Position numbers and translations under genes: made by a program
Notes under the pieces: model-generated
Seen by the model: the letters and a program-made list of their open reading frames with translations, nothing else
What the model was told of the DNA's origin: nothing
Databases searched by the model: none
Shown: one piece after another, positions 9,923 to 19,419 of the stretch
Position numbering within the stretch: the first letter of the stretch is position 1
Layout of the letters: each line of letters opens with the position of its first letter
NCBI GenBank assembly: GCA_011763485.2
Contig: JAANSK020281046.1
Location: forward strand, 1 to 20,595
DNA from: Isoetes engelmannii
Lineage: Eukaryota; Streptophyta; Lycopodiopsida; Isoetales; Isoetaceae
Length of the DNA: 20,595 bases
Direction: 5' to 3'

Positions 9923-11199
9923 AGCATTATCCCTTCGAATTCCACTGAATAATTTTAAACTCTTTATCCTGACTATCTCCAATGCATTGGCATCCTAAAG
10001 TTTACTCTGGAGGCAACACATCGAGATATTGCTTCAACCTAGTATGTTCTTCTTCATTGCTTCTACTTGTACATATATCTATTTTTGCACATTTCATCTG
10101 GAGCGCCAACCTCTATTTATCCTTTCAAAAGACTTTAAAATGTTATGGACCCATGCCCATTGTGTAGGTAATGTTGGAAGGATAGCGTCCCTTATGTTGA
10201 CCACATGGAATCAAATAACGTCTAAGGTTAGCCAAATGGCTATTTTGTAGCATTTTTGCCAAGAAAAATGGCTACAATAAATGGAAAAAAAATGCCAACC
10301 AACAGAAGGATAGGCTTTAGGTAGGGTGGAAGGGGGAGTGAAGGTAAAGAAAGTTGAAAGGTGAAAGTGGTATGTTACCCCTAAAATGATCAAAATTGTT
10401 TTCTAGGACCATTTACAACGTGTTGGTTACAAAAAGGATGAAGCCTCCATTCTAGAATCATTTGCAAAGGCAAGTGTTGGATGGCATCTCACAAGAATGT
10501 ATTTCATTTTGAAAATGAGACTTAAGAAATGGAGGCAAAGATGGTACATTAATGATCTTGACAATTTTTGTTGATTTTGAACAGCTTTTGGATCTGATAC
10601 TTATGTGATTCAAGGCCACATGTAATCATGCTCCCACAAGTATTCGTTTTCTCGATACTATTGTATTTAAATTAAAGCATGCATTTAAAGTGGTGGTAAA
10701 CAAAGTATTGCTAATTCCATGACTCCTATGGTAATTCATAGAAAAGGGTAATTGTCCAGATTTAGAATATGATTCAAATTCTTTTGCTTGAGTCCATCAG
10801 ATAGAGTGACTTGAATAAATTGCTCAAACTGCCTCATTCTTTGTGCATGTAAATGATGGTATTATACAAGAAGGTAGGCTCCATCTCAACTCTAGTATTT
10901 ACAAGGTCGGCATACCTTCCCATCTGTGATGAACAACATGCATGTAGAAACATATAGATAAATGATTGCATTGGAGTTTAACAAAGATTGTTTTCTCCAT
11001 GGTGGATGGACATATGCTGAAATAACATATGCTGAAATAGTCGGGCTCAATAGTAATGTGCGCTCGTAAATCTTGTTAAACAATCATTATGACTATCACA
11101 TTTTCCATTCATGTTGATATGGCTGTCGAGATTATAATGTCCCACTCAAATTGATGGAAGTATGAATCTTGATCAGGTACAAAGGTACAAGAAAATAAA
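9923..11199. other. Gene-free stretch
   Basis: About 1.3 kb of AT-rich DNA with short open frames only. No domain, RNA gene or element end was recognised. The last few hundred bases may belong to the decayed PPR copy that follows, but the match is not readable there. Confidence 0.4.
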
Positions 11200-11510
11200 G
11201 ATGTAGTTAGATGTTTTGCAAAAAATGATATAAGTTTATTCCATTAAACAACAAGGCAACTTGTGTTATTCGTCTTGATGTGCAGGCCAACTTTGATGCT
11301 CTATTTAGGGGTTTGCAGATACATGAACATAAATTGGACATTGGGTTTGATAGATATCTACTGGATGTATAGAAGCAATATGGAGTTTCATCATGTTCCT
11401 TTCATTTCCTTGAACTAGTTGTGTTCTTATAGGAGATGCAAGGTACTAATCCTTGATAGTTTCACATATGCTATTGCTTTTGATGCATGTGCCAATGTGT
11501 CTATGCAAAA
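11200..11510 (+). pseudogene. Decayed PPR gene fragment
   Basis: In changing plus-strand frames the sequence reads NNKATCVIRLDVQANFDALF, then RGLQIHEHKLDIGFDRYLL (about 11308-11364), KQYGV, EMQGTNP and LDSFTYAIAFDACANVS (about 11449-11500). These are phrases of plant PLS-class PPR motifs (T...L.AC.....L..G..IH, IGFD.YL, PDSFTYA.AL.ACA). Stops and frame changes between them show that the copy is dead. It is separate from the fragment at 2885-3466, which is better preserved. Confidence 0.6.
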
Positions 11511-11630
11511 GAAAAATCAAAAGAAATGGACTGGAATAGGACATAGTAGTGAGAAATGCCCTTATCCTGACAGTAATAACCTTGCTGCTCTCTTTGTTTA
11601 GGTCCCATAGACCAATTGGTATCCGTGGAC

Positions 11631-11725
11631 AATAAAAAATCTATCTTATCTTATCTTATTCTATTCTATTCTATTCTATTCTATTCTATTCTATTCTATT
11701 CTATCTATTCTTACTATATCTATGT
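11631..11725. repeat. Pentanucleotide microsatellite (TTCTA)n
   Basis: Three CTTAT units pass into about eleven TTCTA units and then an irregular end. The array directly follows GTGGACAATAAAAAATCTAT, which resembles the polyadenylation end of a retroposed sequence, so the microsatellite may have grown from a LINE or retrocopy tail. Confidence 0.85.
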
Positions 11726-11729
11726 GCTT

Positions 11730-12733
11730 TTTTTTCTTTTTCTTTTAATTATTCGACCATTAGATGCAAATCAAATACAATGTCGTTAAACCCATTGAAA
11801 GACGTGGAACACTTAATTTTTTAGTATATTACACCCAAAAATATATTGCAATCCTTCAAGAAACACCGGATTGTAAACCGAAGCACTAGAATTTCAAGCC
11901 ACACTGTGCAGCACTAGGAAACCCGGTGACGGAGTTCCTCGGTTCAAAGAGCAATCAACAAACCCATAAGCAAAGTTGTCTCATGTAGGTCCCCTAGTAA
12001 GAGAGATGGCAGATCCAACGATGAACCCTTCATCAAGGAAATAAGCCTAATCGTATTTCACATCTAGTAAGTGCAATGTTTTATAAACATATGAATATCA
12101 CAATAGGCTGTTTGGCGTTCATGGAAGAGAGCACCAGAAGAGTGATTGCAGGAAATGGGATTTTACTTGATCATAGTTGCGAATGTGTTAGTAGTCCAAA
12201 TGTTGAATAAAGAACTATACTTATAATTGATTACCTTCTACTATGAGATTCTAAACAACGACCTATCATAGATTGCACTAGCAACACAAAACAGTAAGAT
12301 TCAAGTTAAAAAGGCAAAAGCAAGAACACTAAAAATTTCTTTTTTAAATTTTATGTCATCTTTGTAGAATTGATTTTCACTTCTTGTGTCCTTGGAAGAC
12401 TTTTTTTTACTGCATTCACCTCTTCAGGACCGTGAACAACAATTGTAGAAGTTGCATACGCATTGATGTAGTATCCGTGAGAAGTTAAGTTAGAAGATGT
12501 TAATCTCTATGAAACGTCAGTCTCATACAAACTCAGCACATTGAGTTCTGAGTAGATATGCAGATGCAATTCTCAGCCTAGACAACTCTTCAATCTGCAG
12601 TTCCTTACCTTCTTTTTGGCTTCATAAATTGAAGATATTTCCATTTATGCTTCCCTTGATTAATAGGATATGAATGGTAATAAGATAACAAGTTATGTTT
12701 AGAGCTGATACTATATTCCGCTAGCAACAGGCA
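11730..12733. other. Gene-free stretch
   Basis: About 1 kb with no convincing open frame, RNA gene or repeat end. Confidence 0.4.
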
Positions 12734-13025
12734 TAGTTGGGATCAAACGCATTTGTGCTTTTTTGCAAACGTTTGCAAGCGTGTTTGCGCATGAACCAAA
12801 AAATACCACATGTTTTTCTGTATTCTTATTCTCCACTGTAATGCCTGTAATGTTACATAACACAGACTAGATGAAATGGGAAGGAAGGGGCCAGAAGGGG
12901 ATTATGTCAATGTTTAAGTCTAAATGCATGCAATTTTTTTTTTGTATATATGTAATAGCAGATGCAAACAAGATGTTTGCACATTTGGTGCAACCATTTG
13001 CAAACGGGAGTTTGTTCCCAACTAT
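12734..13025. mobile_element. Probable hAT-like MITE
   Basis: The left end TAGTTGGGATCAAAC (12734-12748) is matched in inverted form by the right end, which on the minus strand reads ATAGTTGGGAACAAAC (13025-13010). The flanking octamers are AACAGGCA (12726-12733) and AACAGCTA (13026-13033), six of eight identical, the size expected for hAT target duplications. The element is about 290 bp and encodes no transposase. Its interior has several GCAAAC/GTTTGC pairs, including the perfect palindrome GCAAACGTTTGC (12765-12776). The terminal repeats are imperfect, so it would be old. Confidence 0.5.
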
Positions 13026-13490
13026 AACAGCTAATGCATATACCAAAAAATTTACAATCTTGTCAGAATGAACCAAAGAAAAAGCGAATGGGCTTTATTG
13101 CAAGTAAATTGGGAACAGAAACTTGCTGAAGGAGCGTGTCTTCGTCAATATATAGATGACAAGTCTTGGACGTTTTGGTTTATGCTTTCCAATGGTAAAA
13201 TGGTGAATACAATCCAAATGATGGTCCAGTTCATGTCATGATCACGAGAATAAAAAATTTGCAAAAATTTGCAGGTAGCATCTACAAAACTAAGAACTCA
13301 AAGACGTAAAGACATGTGTAGCTAAAATACTTAAAATTGCAGAAATTGACTTGGTGGCATGTTTACAATAAACATGAATAGCAGTTAAAGGATTACAACT
13401 ATATCTGTCATTGAAACTCACCATTAAGCCCCGAGGGTATCATCAATGTAGGTAATAAGACTTCTGTACTCAATAAGCTCAGAACTATCG
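13026..13490. other. Gene-free stretch
   Basis: No gene seen. The only structure is the TG-rich run at its right edge. Confidence 0.4.
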
Positions 13491-13492
13491 TT

Positions 13493-13530
13493 CGTGTGCG
13501 TGCGTGCGTGTGTGTGTGTGTGTGTGTGTG
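13493..13530. repeat. (TG)n microsatellite abutting a LINE tail
   Basis: A TGCG-rich start passes into about twelve TG units and directly into the T9 run that is the poly(A) tail of the minus-strand LINE. On the LINE strand the order is body, A9, then (CA)n. Confidence 0.9.
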
Positions 13531-14990
13531 TTTTTTTTTGGAAGGACGAAAGCAAACAGTTTATTAATTATCTATAAACATTATAGAATGTACATGTCTC
13601 ATCTGACTGTAGCACAAGAAGAAACCACAGGAACAAGAGCCTGAAGCACTATGTACTTACTCCAGAATATGAGATTAATGATAAGAACCAATTTGAAGGT
13701 ACTGAATCTAGATACAATCCCTCACCTCTAGGTCAAGGAAGGAGGAGCACTTATAAGCCATCAGTATCTTAGCTTGGGCCACAACAATAACCGCCGCCTA
13801 CAGATGAGTAGGTGCCATGGAAAATACGATGTCTGTGATGCTCCCATATTAACCAGAGGAGCCAATCAAAACAAATATGAAATGCTCTCAGTCGAACTGG
13901 GAGGCCATGCATTGGGGTAGAAGGCCAAGAGGATGCATTGGCAATCTAATATGCTGTTAAATAAACCTTGTAACCAAGACCATGTCGGCTGAACTTTTGG
14001 AAAAGAGAAAAAACAATGTGTAAAAGTTTCCACGTCTGAAAGGCAGAACGGGCGTACTACAGATATTCGAGGATCATAGCGATGTCTGAAGGCATTAATG
14101 CGCAGACACCTATGAATGATTTGCCACCAAAGTACCAACACTTTAGGATGGAGCAACGTATCCCAAAGCCAATGCCATGTACGACCTGAATTGCACTGTG
14201 AACCTTGCAAGTGCCACCCACTGACAATTGGAGGGGTTGTGGTACTAAGAGGAAGCGATATACTAAGCTGACAAAGTGCTTGCCTGTGTGAATTTTTTTG
14301 TGATAGCCACAAGGCATCCGATCTGTAACACCAACCTCCACCCTAAGAGGCAATTTTTCTATGACCTTCTTCCATAATGAGAGATCCCAATGGAGAGTAG
14401 AAGTTTTGCCTAGAATTCAGGCCAAGACAATAGACGGCCACCTTCATACCATGCTTGGAAAGAGACGACACCTGCAATGATCCATCATCTCTGTATAAGG
14501 GGACGAACCGATGCAGCCAGTGAAGGTGCTAAGTGGTCTGGCGGTAGTGGTGCTCACCACCATGGAATCTCTAGTAGGGCATGGATGGAAGGACATGGCC
14601 GAAAAAGCTGTCTGACTACATCACATGATGCGAACAATCCATGCAAAAAAAGGAGAAGTATTTGGGAAAGGATGCAAAGGATGAAATAATGCCCATGGTA
14701 GAATTGGTTTGACCACCTTTTTGCCTAGAGAGATACAATGACTAAAGGACTGCCTAAGAAGGCATAGACCAGGAGAGTCATCTTCATCATTCAAGAGCCT
14801 CCAAATGTATTTTGAGATGAGGACTTTGCTCTGCAGTAAGAAGTCCATCATCCCCAGACCACCTGCCTATTTGGAAGGATGCATCATTGGTTTTATCAGC
14901 ATCTGGAGATCATCTTGGACACCATTTAGAACTTTTACTTTCCCTGAATGCTATCCATTGATAATAGTAGGTCTAATTTGAAGCAAAGTC
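13531..14990 (-). mobile_element. LINE (plant L1-like), 5'-truncated copy 1
   Basis: The minus strand carries the C-terminal part of a LINE ORF2. The segment 14851-14621 (SKVLISKYIWRLLNDEDDSP, then LLRQSFSHCISLGKKVV and ILPWALFHPLHPFPNTSPFF) is collinear with copy 2 at 16830-18890. It is followed by a zinc-binding reverse-transcriptase (zf-RVT) region at 14312-13866: LLHPKVLVLWWQIIHRCLRI, FCLSDVETFTHCFF, VQPTWSWL. The 3' end is an A9 tail (T9 at 13531-13539 on the plus strand). The catalytic RT core is absent, so the copy is 5'-truncated at roughly 14970-14990, where similarity to copy 2 fades. Frame changes separate the blocks. No target site duplication could be settled because the tail runs into a microsatellite. 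Confidence 0.85.
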
Positions 14991-15920
14991 CTCTACGACA
15001 TTACTATACTCAGGCATGACACATGTGAAATCGTTGGAGCCAATTTGCGCCAAGATGTGAAGCAATTTTTCACAAATATAAGTATAGCTCAAATTTTAGA
15101 GCAGGATGGAGACACTAGAGAATTTTTTGGGATGCATCCTAGCAGCAGAGATTAAGGATATAAAAGGATATAAGATCTCAACAAACATGGAACTCATGTA
15201 CATGATTACAAGAACTGGTCTTGGGATGAGCTGCTGCCTATGATCTGCCTGCAAGGATAGTTTAATTTAGTATATGGGTTCTGTGCGTGTTATTTCCAGT
15301 TCAAATATTGGCATGTCATGTAACTACTTTGGTTCTACACATATTAGTTTTCCAGTTCGTACAACATTTCATGGGACTTACACTTGCACAAGTCAAGGTT
15401 AGATTTAAGTTGCTTCGTTTATTAATTTCTAATTACTGGTTCATAAGTAGTTTGTTTAGGTAGTCTTAATGATGGCTAAACCATGCTATTTCTTGTGCAT
15501 AATATTTCTTCTTAGAATTATGATTTCTAAGATTGATTTCATTAAGAAGATACGCCTCTTGACATTCAAGAGTCATGTTCTCTATGTACTTACACTGCTG
15601 ACCTTTATTCAAAACAGACGCAGTGGCAAAAGAGTATGCTAGGTAAAGACAACTATGAATCGATGAGGACTTTGATGAAGCAACAAAAGAAAAAGATGGT
15701 AAATGTGTAGAAAGGACGAGAAAGAAAAGGTGCATGGAGATATCTGGAGATGACCTCTGTATTGTAACCAGGTTAGGTGTATACTGTTAGGGTTTTTTCC
15801 AGATTTCTTTGCATTTTATATTGTCCATACCCTGCAGTAAAGTTGACATGAAACTTATATACTACAATTGAGAATCATTACTTCCTACTAGAAGTGTTGT
15901 TACTGTATGGCCATTGTCCT
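14991..15920. other. Gene-free stretch between LINE and tandem duplication
   Basis: No open frame with recognisable content. One short direct repeat, AGGATATAA/AGGATATAAG, occurs near 15155-15170. Confidence 0.4.
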
Positions 15921-16634
15921 TCAAATTGCGGAAGCGCATAGATGCAGAGGTAGTAACGCTGGTGTTTCTGCAGTTAATGCATGTCGTTTACAATCTGCTG
16001 AAGAAGTCTTTAAATTGCACATGCTACCACAAACCAATTTGATCATGCTTCTGATATATTAGAAAGGATTTTAGCTTAAATGAAGATTATCAAAATTGCG
16101 GAAGAGCACAGATGCAGAGGTAGTAACTCTGGTATTTCTGCAGTTAACGTCAGTCGTTAATGTCGGTCGTTTACAATCTTCTGAAGAACTCTTCAAATTG
16201 CACGTGCTATGTAACATTCCTAACCGGCATGCTCTTAACCAATTGGGCGAAATCGTCTAGACGTTTATGAGTAGTCGCATCTACCCATTATGCCGGTGTC
16301 TCGAAAACGCCCCACAGGCAGATTCAAGGATTGAATACTCGAGCAGTTATCAGGTTACACATGCATATAGGCACCCATGGAGACTCGAACTCGAGACCTG
16401 CTCTGATACCAATTGTAACATTGCTAACCGACATGCCCTTAACCAACTGGGCAAAACCGTCTAGATGTTTATGATTAGTCGCTTCTACCCATGTATGCCG
16501 GTGTCTCGGGAACGCCCCACAGGCACATTCAAAGATTGAATACTCGAGCGGTCTACCATGGACCCATTACATGCTATCACAAGGTGATCACACTTCTGAT
16601 ATCTGAGAAAGGATTTTATCTTAAATGAAGATTA
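15921..16634 (+). repeat. 170-bp tandem duplication, second unit interrupted
   Basis: Unit 1 (about 15921-16090) starts CAAATTGCGGAAGCGCATAG and ends GATTTTAGCTTAAATGAAGA. Unit 2 starts at 16091 with CAAAATTGCGGAAGAGCACA, is interrupted after 16209 by a 362-bp TRIM, and resumes at 16572 to end near 16634 with GATTTTATCTTAAATGAAGA. Unit 2 also has a short internal duplication around TCAGTCGTTAATGTCGGTCG. The units differ at roughly one site in ten. They show no coding sequence. Confidence 0.85.
16210..16571 (-). mobile_element. TRIM (miniature LTR element), structurally whole
   Basis: This is a 362-bp terminal-repeat retrotransposon in miniature. It is flanked by the exact 5-bp target duplication TGCTA (16205-16209 and 16572-16576) and begins TG and ends CA. 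Two direct terminal repeats, 16210-16359 and 16414-16571, share about 135 bp at roughly 90 % identity. Only the last 15-25 bp at one end align poorly. On the minus strand the first LTR ends at 16414, is followed by AT and then by TGGTATCAGAGCAGGT (16411-16396), which complements the 3' end of initiator tRNA-Met, a standard primer-binding site. The internal part is only about 54 bp and no clear polypurine tract is visible. It encodes nothing. LTR divergence near 10 % suggests an old insertion. Confidence 0.85.
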
Positions 16635-16829
16635 GAATTAAGGAAAATTTGGGAAGAATTTCAAAGTTAAGTCCATTCTATTCTTCCATATCTTTCACTC
16701 TAGGTTTTGCCTTTTGAAGTAACTGCAAGCCCAATCTACTGTTGTGGTTCGCTAGAGACATATATTTTGTAATGCCTTTCATCACAAAATCGAGTTCATT
16801 GACCATTATCAATTAAGGTAAGTACATCA

Positions 16830-18890
16830 TTTTTTTTTTTTGAAGAACTATTCCCATTATATTAAAAGAATAGCAATGATACAAGGTGAGTGAGGAGAAA
16901 AAGGGGCTGCCCCAAAGAGGCAGTGATACCCCACCACTCCATCATCCTCTCAACTACAAATGAACAAACTGTCCATCGGCATCCACAATCCCCAGAAAGT
17001 CACGCCAAATGGCGAACTTCTGCTCAGCCAACCCCGGAAACACCTGGAACTCTGAAACAACTTGTACCTCAAACGGGGGATCAAAGAGGCCGAAGGCTGC
17101 TGGACCCCCTGAAAAATCCACAGCCGCTGCCGTTTCTAGATCAACCATACTAGCCAAGCCACACATAACTGCAATGCTTGCTTCCTCGGCAAAGGCCAGG
17201 CACCTGGATACAGATGTAGCAGCAACTGCGGGCTGGTCAACCGCACCTGGAGCCGACCCCGAACCTAGTCCCAAGCCGCATGTAGGTGAGGGCAGAGGAC
17301 CAGGCAATGCTCCACTGTCTCAGGATGAAGACCACAACAAGGGCACAGAGGACTCACCCCTGGCCTAAACCTGCTCACCCGGGCATTCACCCGGATACAA
17401 CGGTGCACCACCTACCACAGGAGCACCCTGACCTTCGGGGGGGGAGGGGGGGAGGGTACTCCACGTCCAAACCCAAACAAAGCGCCAGCGGGAGCCCGGA
17501 AGCTACAAAGACCACTTGCCAGACGGAGGCAAAGCGTCATGGATGACTAACGTACGATAGGAAGACCGCACAAAGCAGACAACATCAACATCAGGATGAA
17601 CCTTCCAAACCTGCACCACCACGTCACCCTGAAGTAGTACAGGTATGTGCAACGGAATGCAGCGGGCCACCTGCTCCCAAATAGTCCGGTCACTGGCTCT
17701 CAGGCGAAACCGGGCTTGGAAGAACTCCCAAGGTGCAACCTGGCCAGCCCAATACCGGTCCTCCAGGGTGAACACCCCAGCCCGCCTCCAGCGGGTCTGC
17801 GTCTGAGCGTACAGAGTGGCGGCCAAAGGAAAATGCGCCGGAGGCAAAGGAACCCACAGGAAGGGCGAAAAGTGATGATACACCGTGGCAGGAACCAACT
17901 GGAACAGCACCCCCACGTCCTCCCACGCCCGCAACAATCCGGTGAGGAAGGGGGATGCATGTGGGAAAGGCTTAAGCCCATACAACAATGCCCATGGCAA
18001 CTCCACATGCACAATAGGCTTCCCGAATGCCACACAGTGGCGAAGGGACTGCAACAGCAGCGCCGCACCAGGTGAGGATGCTCCATCCTGCAAGATACTC
18101 CACACGAACTTGGACACCAATACCTTGCTGTGCAATGCTAAATCTAAGATGGCCAAACCCCCATCCTCCCGGGGGTGGAGACATTTCCACCACGCCACCT
18201 TCACCACTGCGCCCTCATCATCCCCACCCTGCATCTTCCCCTCAGGGGCTAACATAGCGGATGCCGTGTATACATGTGTGCTACAGAGCACTGACTTGGC
18301 TACTGTGATCCTCCCTGCTATGGACAACTTACTGCCCTTCCACCAATTAAGATGCCTCGTAGCCCCTGCAGAATCTCATCCCACACCCGCCCTATGGAGA
18401 TATCCCCTCCGAACGAAATACCCAGCAGCTTCATACACGCATTACCTGGGAGTACCTTCCATGGAAAAAGAGCCAGGCAAGGGGGATGCGGAGACAACAA
18501 CGCCCACAATGCAAAACACTTACCCCAATTCAAGAGAATGCCCAAGGCCAGAGAAAAGGTGTCGAGCAGACCCTTCACATTCCGCAGATTCCTCTCCTCT
18601 GCTACCAGAAAGAGGAAGGTATCATCAGCGAACTGATTAATGATCTGATGGGTCCCATCCTGCATCTGGAGCCCATCTACAACGCCGTCTTCCACAGCAG
18701 CCAGAAGCAACTGGGACAAGGCCTCTGACACAATCGTGAACAAGAACGGTGCTAGAGGGCACCCCTGACGCACCCCTCTGCCCAAAGAGAAGAAGTCTGA
18801 GGGCTCCCCTTGACACACCACTGTAGCGCGGGCCGACCTGTGCAACTTCATAACAAGTTCTATGAACTGCGGCAGTGATGACTTTATCAT
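16830..18890 (-). mobile_element. LINE (plant L1-like), 5'-truncated copy 2
   Basis: The minus strand encodes reverse transcriptase from the middle of the palm domain. The block at 18890-18318 has FIELVMKLHRSARATVV, GRGVRQGCPLAPFLF (about 18782-18738) and the catalytic NQFADDTFLFL (FADD at about 18632-18621), then MKLLGISFGG. The next block, 18327-17503 in another frame, has the thumb-like SIAGRITVAKSVL, the HPREDGGLAILDLALHSKVL region and EFFQARFRL. The zf-RVT end (about 17500-16900) is out of frame. The 3' end carries an A-rich tail (T run at about 16830-16842 on the plus strand). The 5' truncation falls inside the RT domain near 18890. At least two frame changes make it inactive. No endonuclease domain is present. 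This copy is much more GC-rich (17000-18800) than its surroundings. Confidence 0.93.
17436..17456 (+). other. G-rich tract, possible G-quadruplex
   Basis: A run of G8, A, G8, A, G3 lies inside the decayed 3' part of LINE copy 2. It satisfies the usual G-quadruplex sequence rule and is also a likely site of sequencing-length error. Confidence 0.6.
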
Positions 18891-19204
18891 CCTCTAGCTA
18901 CTTCTAAACCATAGAAATAGTGGCGATTGTTTTCTATTCTTCTAAGTTTTTTATAAAAATGAATTTACTAGAATTAGGATGTCTTACCAAAAACTAAGCT
19001 CTTCTACTATAAAATATCCATTTATTTGGCGAATTTAGTACAGTTAGGATGCAATATTATCAAATTTTGGCTATTTTATGAATCTTTTGAGCTTATGCAT
19101 CCTACTAAACCATCGAATGCAGATTTTTAAAATTGGCAAAATATAGCATTTTCACGAAATTTCACACCTTAAAGTCATGACTGAACTGCGGGCCATAGCC
19201 CAAT
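18891..19204. other. AT-rich spacer with short inverted and direct repeats
   Basis: Phrases GAATTTACTAGAATTAGGAT (about 18961) and GAATTTAGTACAGTTAGGAT (about 19031) are direct repeats. GCATCCTACTAAACC (about 19096) is their partial inverse. The arrangement might be a degraded miniature transposon, but no ends were found. No gene. Confidence 0.4.
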
Positions 19205-19255
19205 GTTTGGACCATGGCATCTCTGGCGCAGGGGCCATGCTAATCTTCTCTGTAC
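19205..19255 (-). pseudogene. U6 snRNA pseudogene fragment
   Basis: The minus strand reads GTACAGAGAAGATTAGCATG followed by GCCCCTGCGC (19255-19226), matching the highly conserved central part of U6 spliceosomal RNA. It continues, after a deletion of some 12-15 nt, into ATGGTCCAAA (19215-19206), which matches the U6 3' end before its terminal T run. The 5' stem-loop is missing and there is no upstream USE/TATA arrangement, so it is a retroposed or otherwise truncated copy and not a working gene. Confidence 0.85.
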
Positions 19256-19311
19256 ATTACTCAACTTAAAGAATTCTACAAGTTAGTCCTATGGGAAGGT
19301 GGCCAGTGCTT

Positions 19312-19360
19312 GATCTTGGTATGCCAAGATCATCGCTCTGATACCACTGTGACGTACCCA
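19312..19360 (-). mobile_element. LTR/primer-binding-site junction fragment
   Basis: On the minus strand, GGGTACGTCACA (an LTR-like end in CA) is followed by one base and TGGTATCAGAGC (19346-19335), the same initiator-Met primer-binding site seen in the TRIM. Just beyond is the palindrome GATCTTGGTATGCCAAGATC (19312-19331). No partner LTR was found. The orientation is opposite to the Gypsy remnant that follows, so it belongs to a different, broken element. Confidence 0.5.
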
Positions 19361-19419
19361 ACTTATCTACGTGCTCCCACCGTATAGAAGCTGGATCATT
19401 CTCCCTTATTGGCCTAGCA

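Noticed and set aside
16381-16440. tRNA-like sequence (GTTGGTTAAGGGCAT, GAGTTCGAGTC), suggesting a tRNA gene or tRNA-derived SINE
   Set aside because: No cloverleaf can be drawn, and the Met-tRNA match is only the 3' 16 nt in primer-binding-site orientation next to an LTR end. The direct repeats, TG/CA ends and 5-bp duplication fit a TRIM better.
17009-18640. Several long plus-strand open frames (119, 142 and 251 residues)
   Set aside because: They lie antisense to the reverse transcriptase of LINE copy 2. Their length comes from its high GC content.
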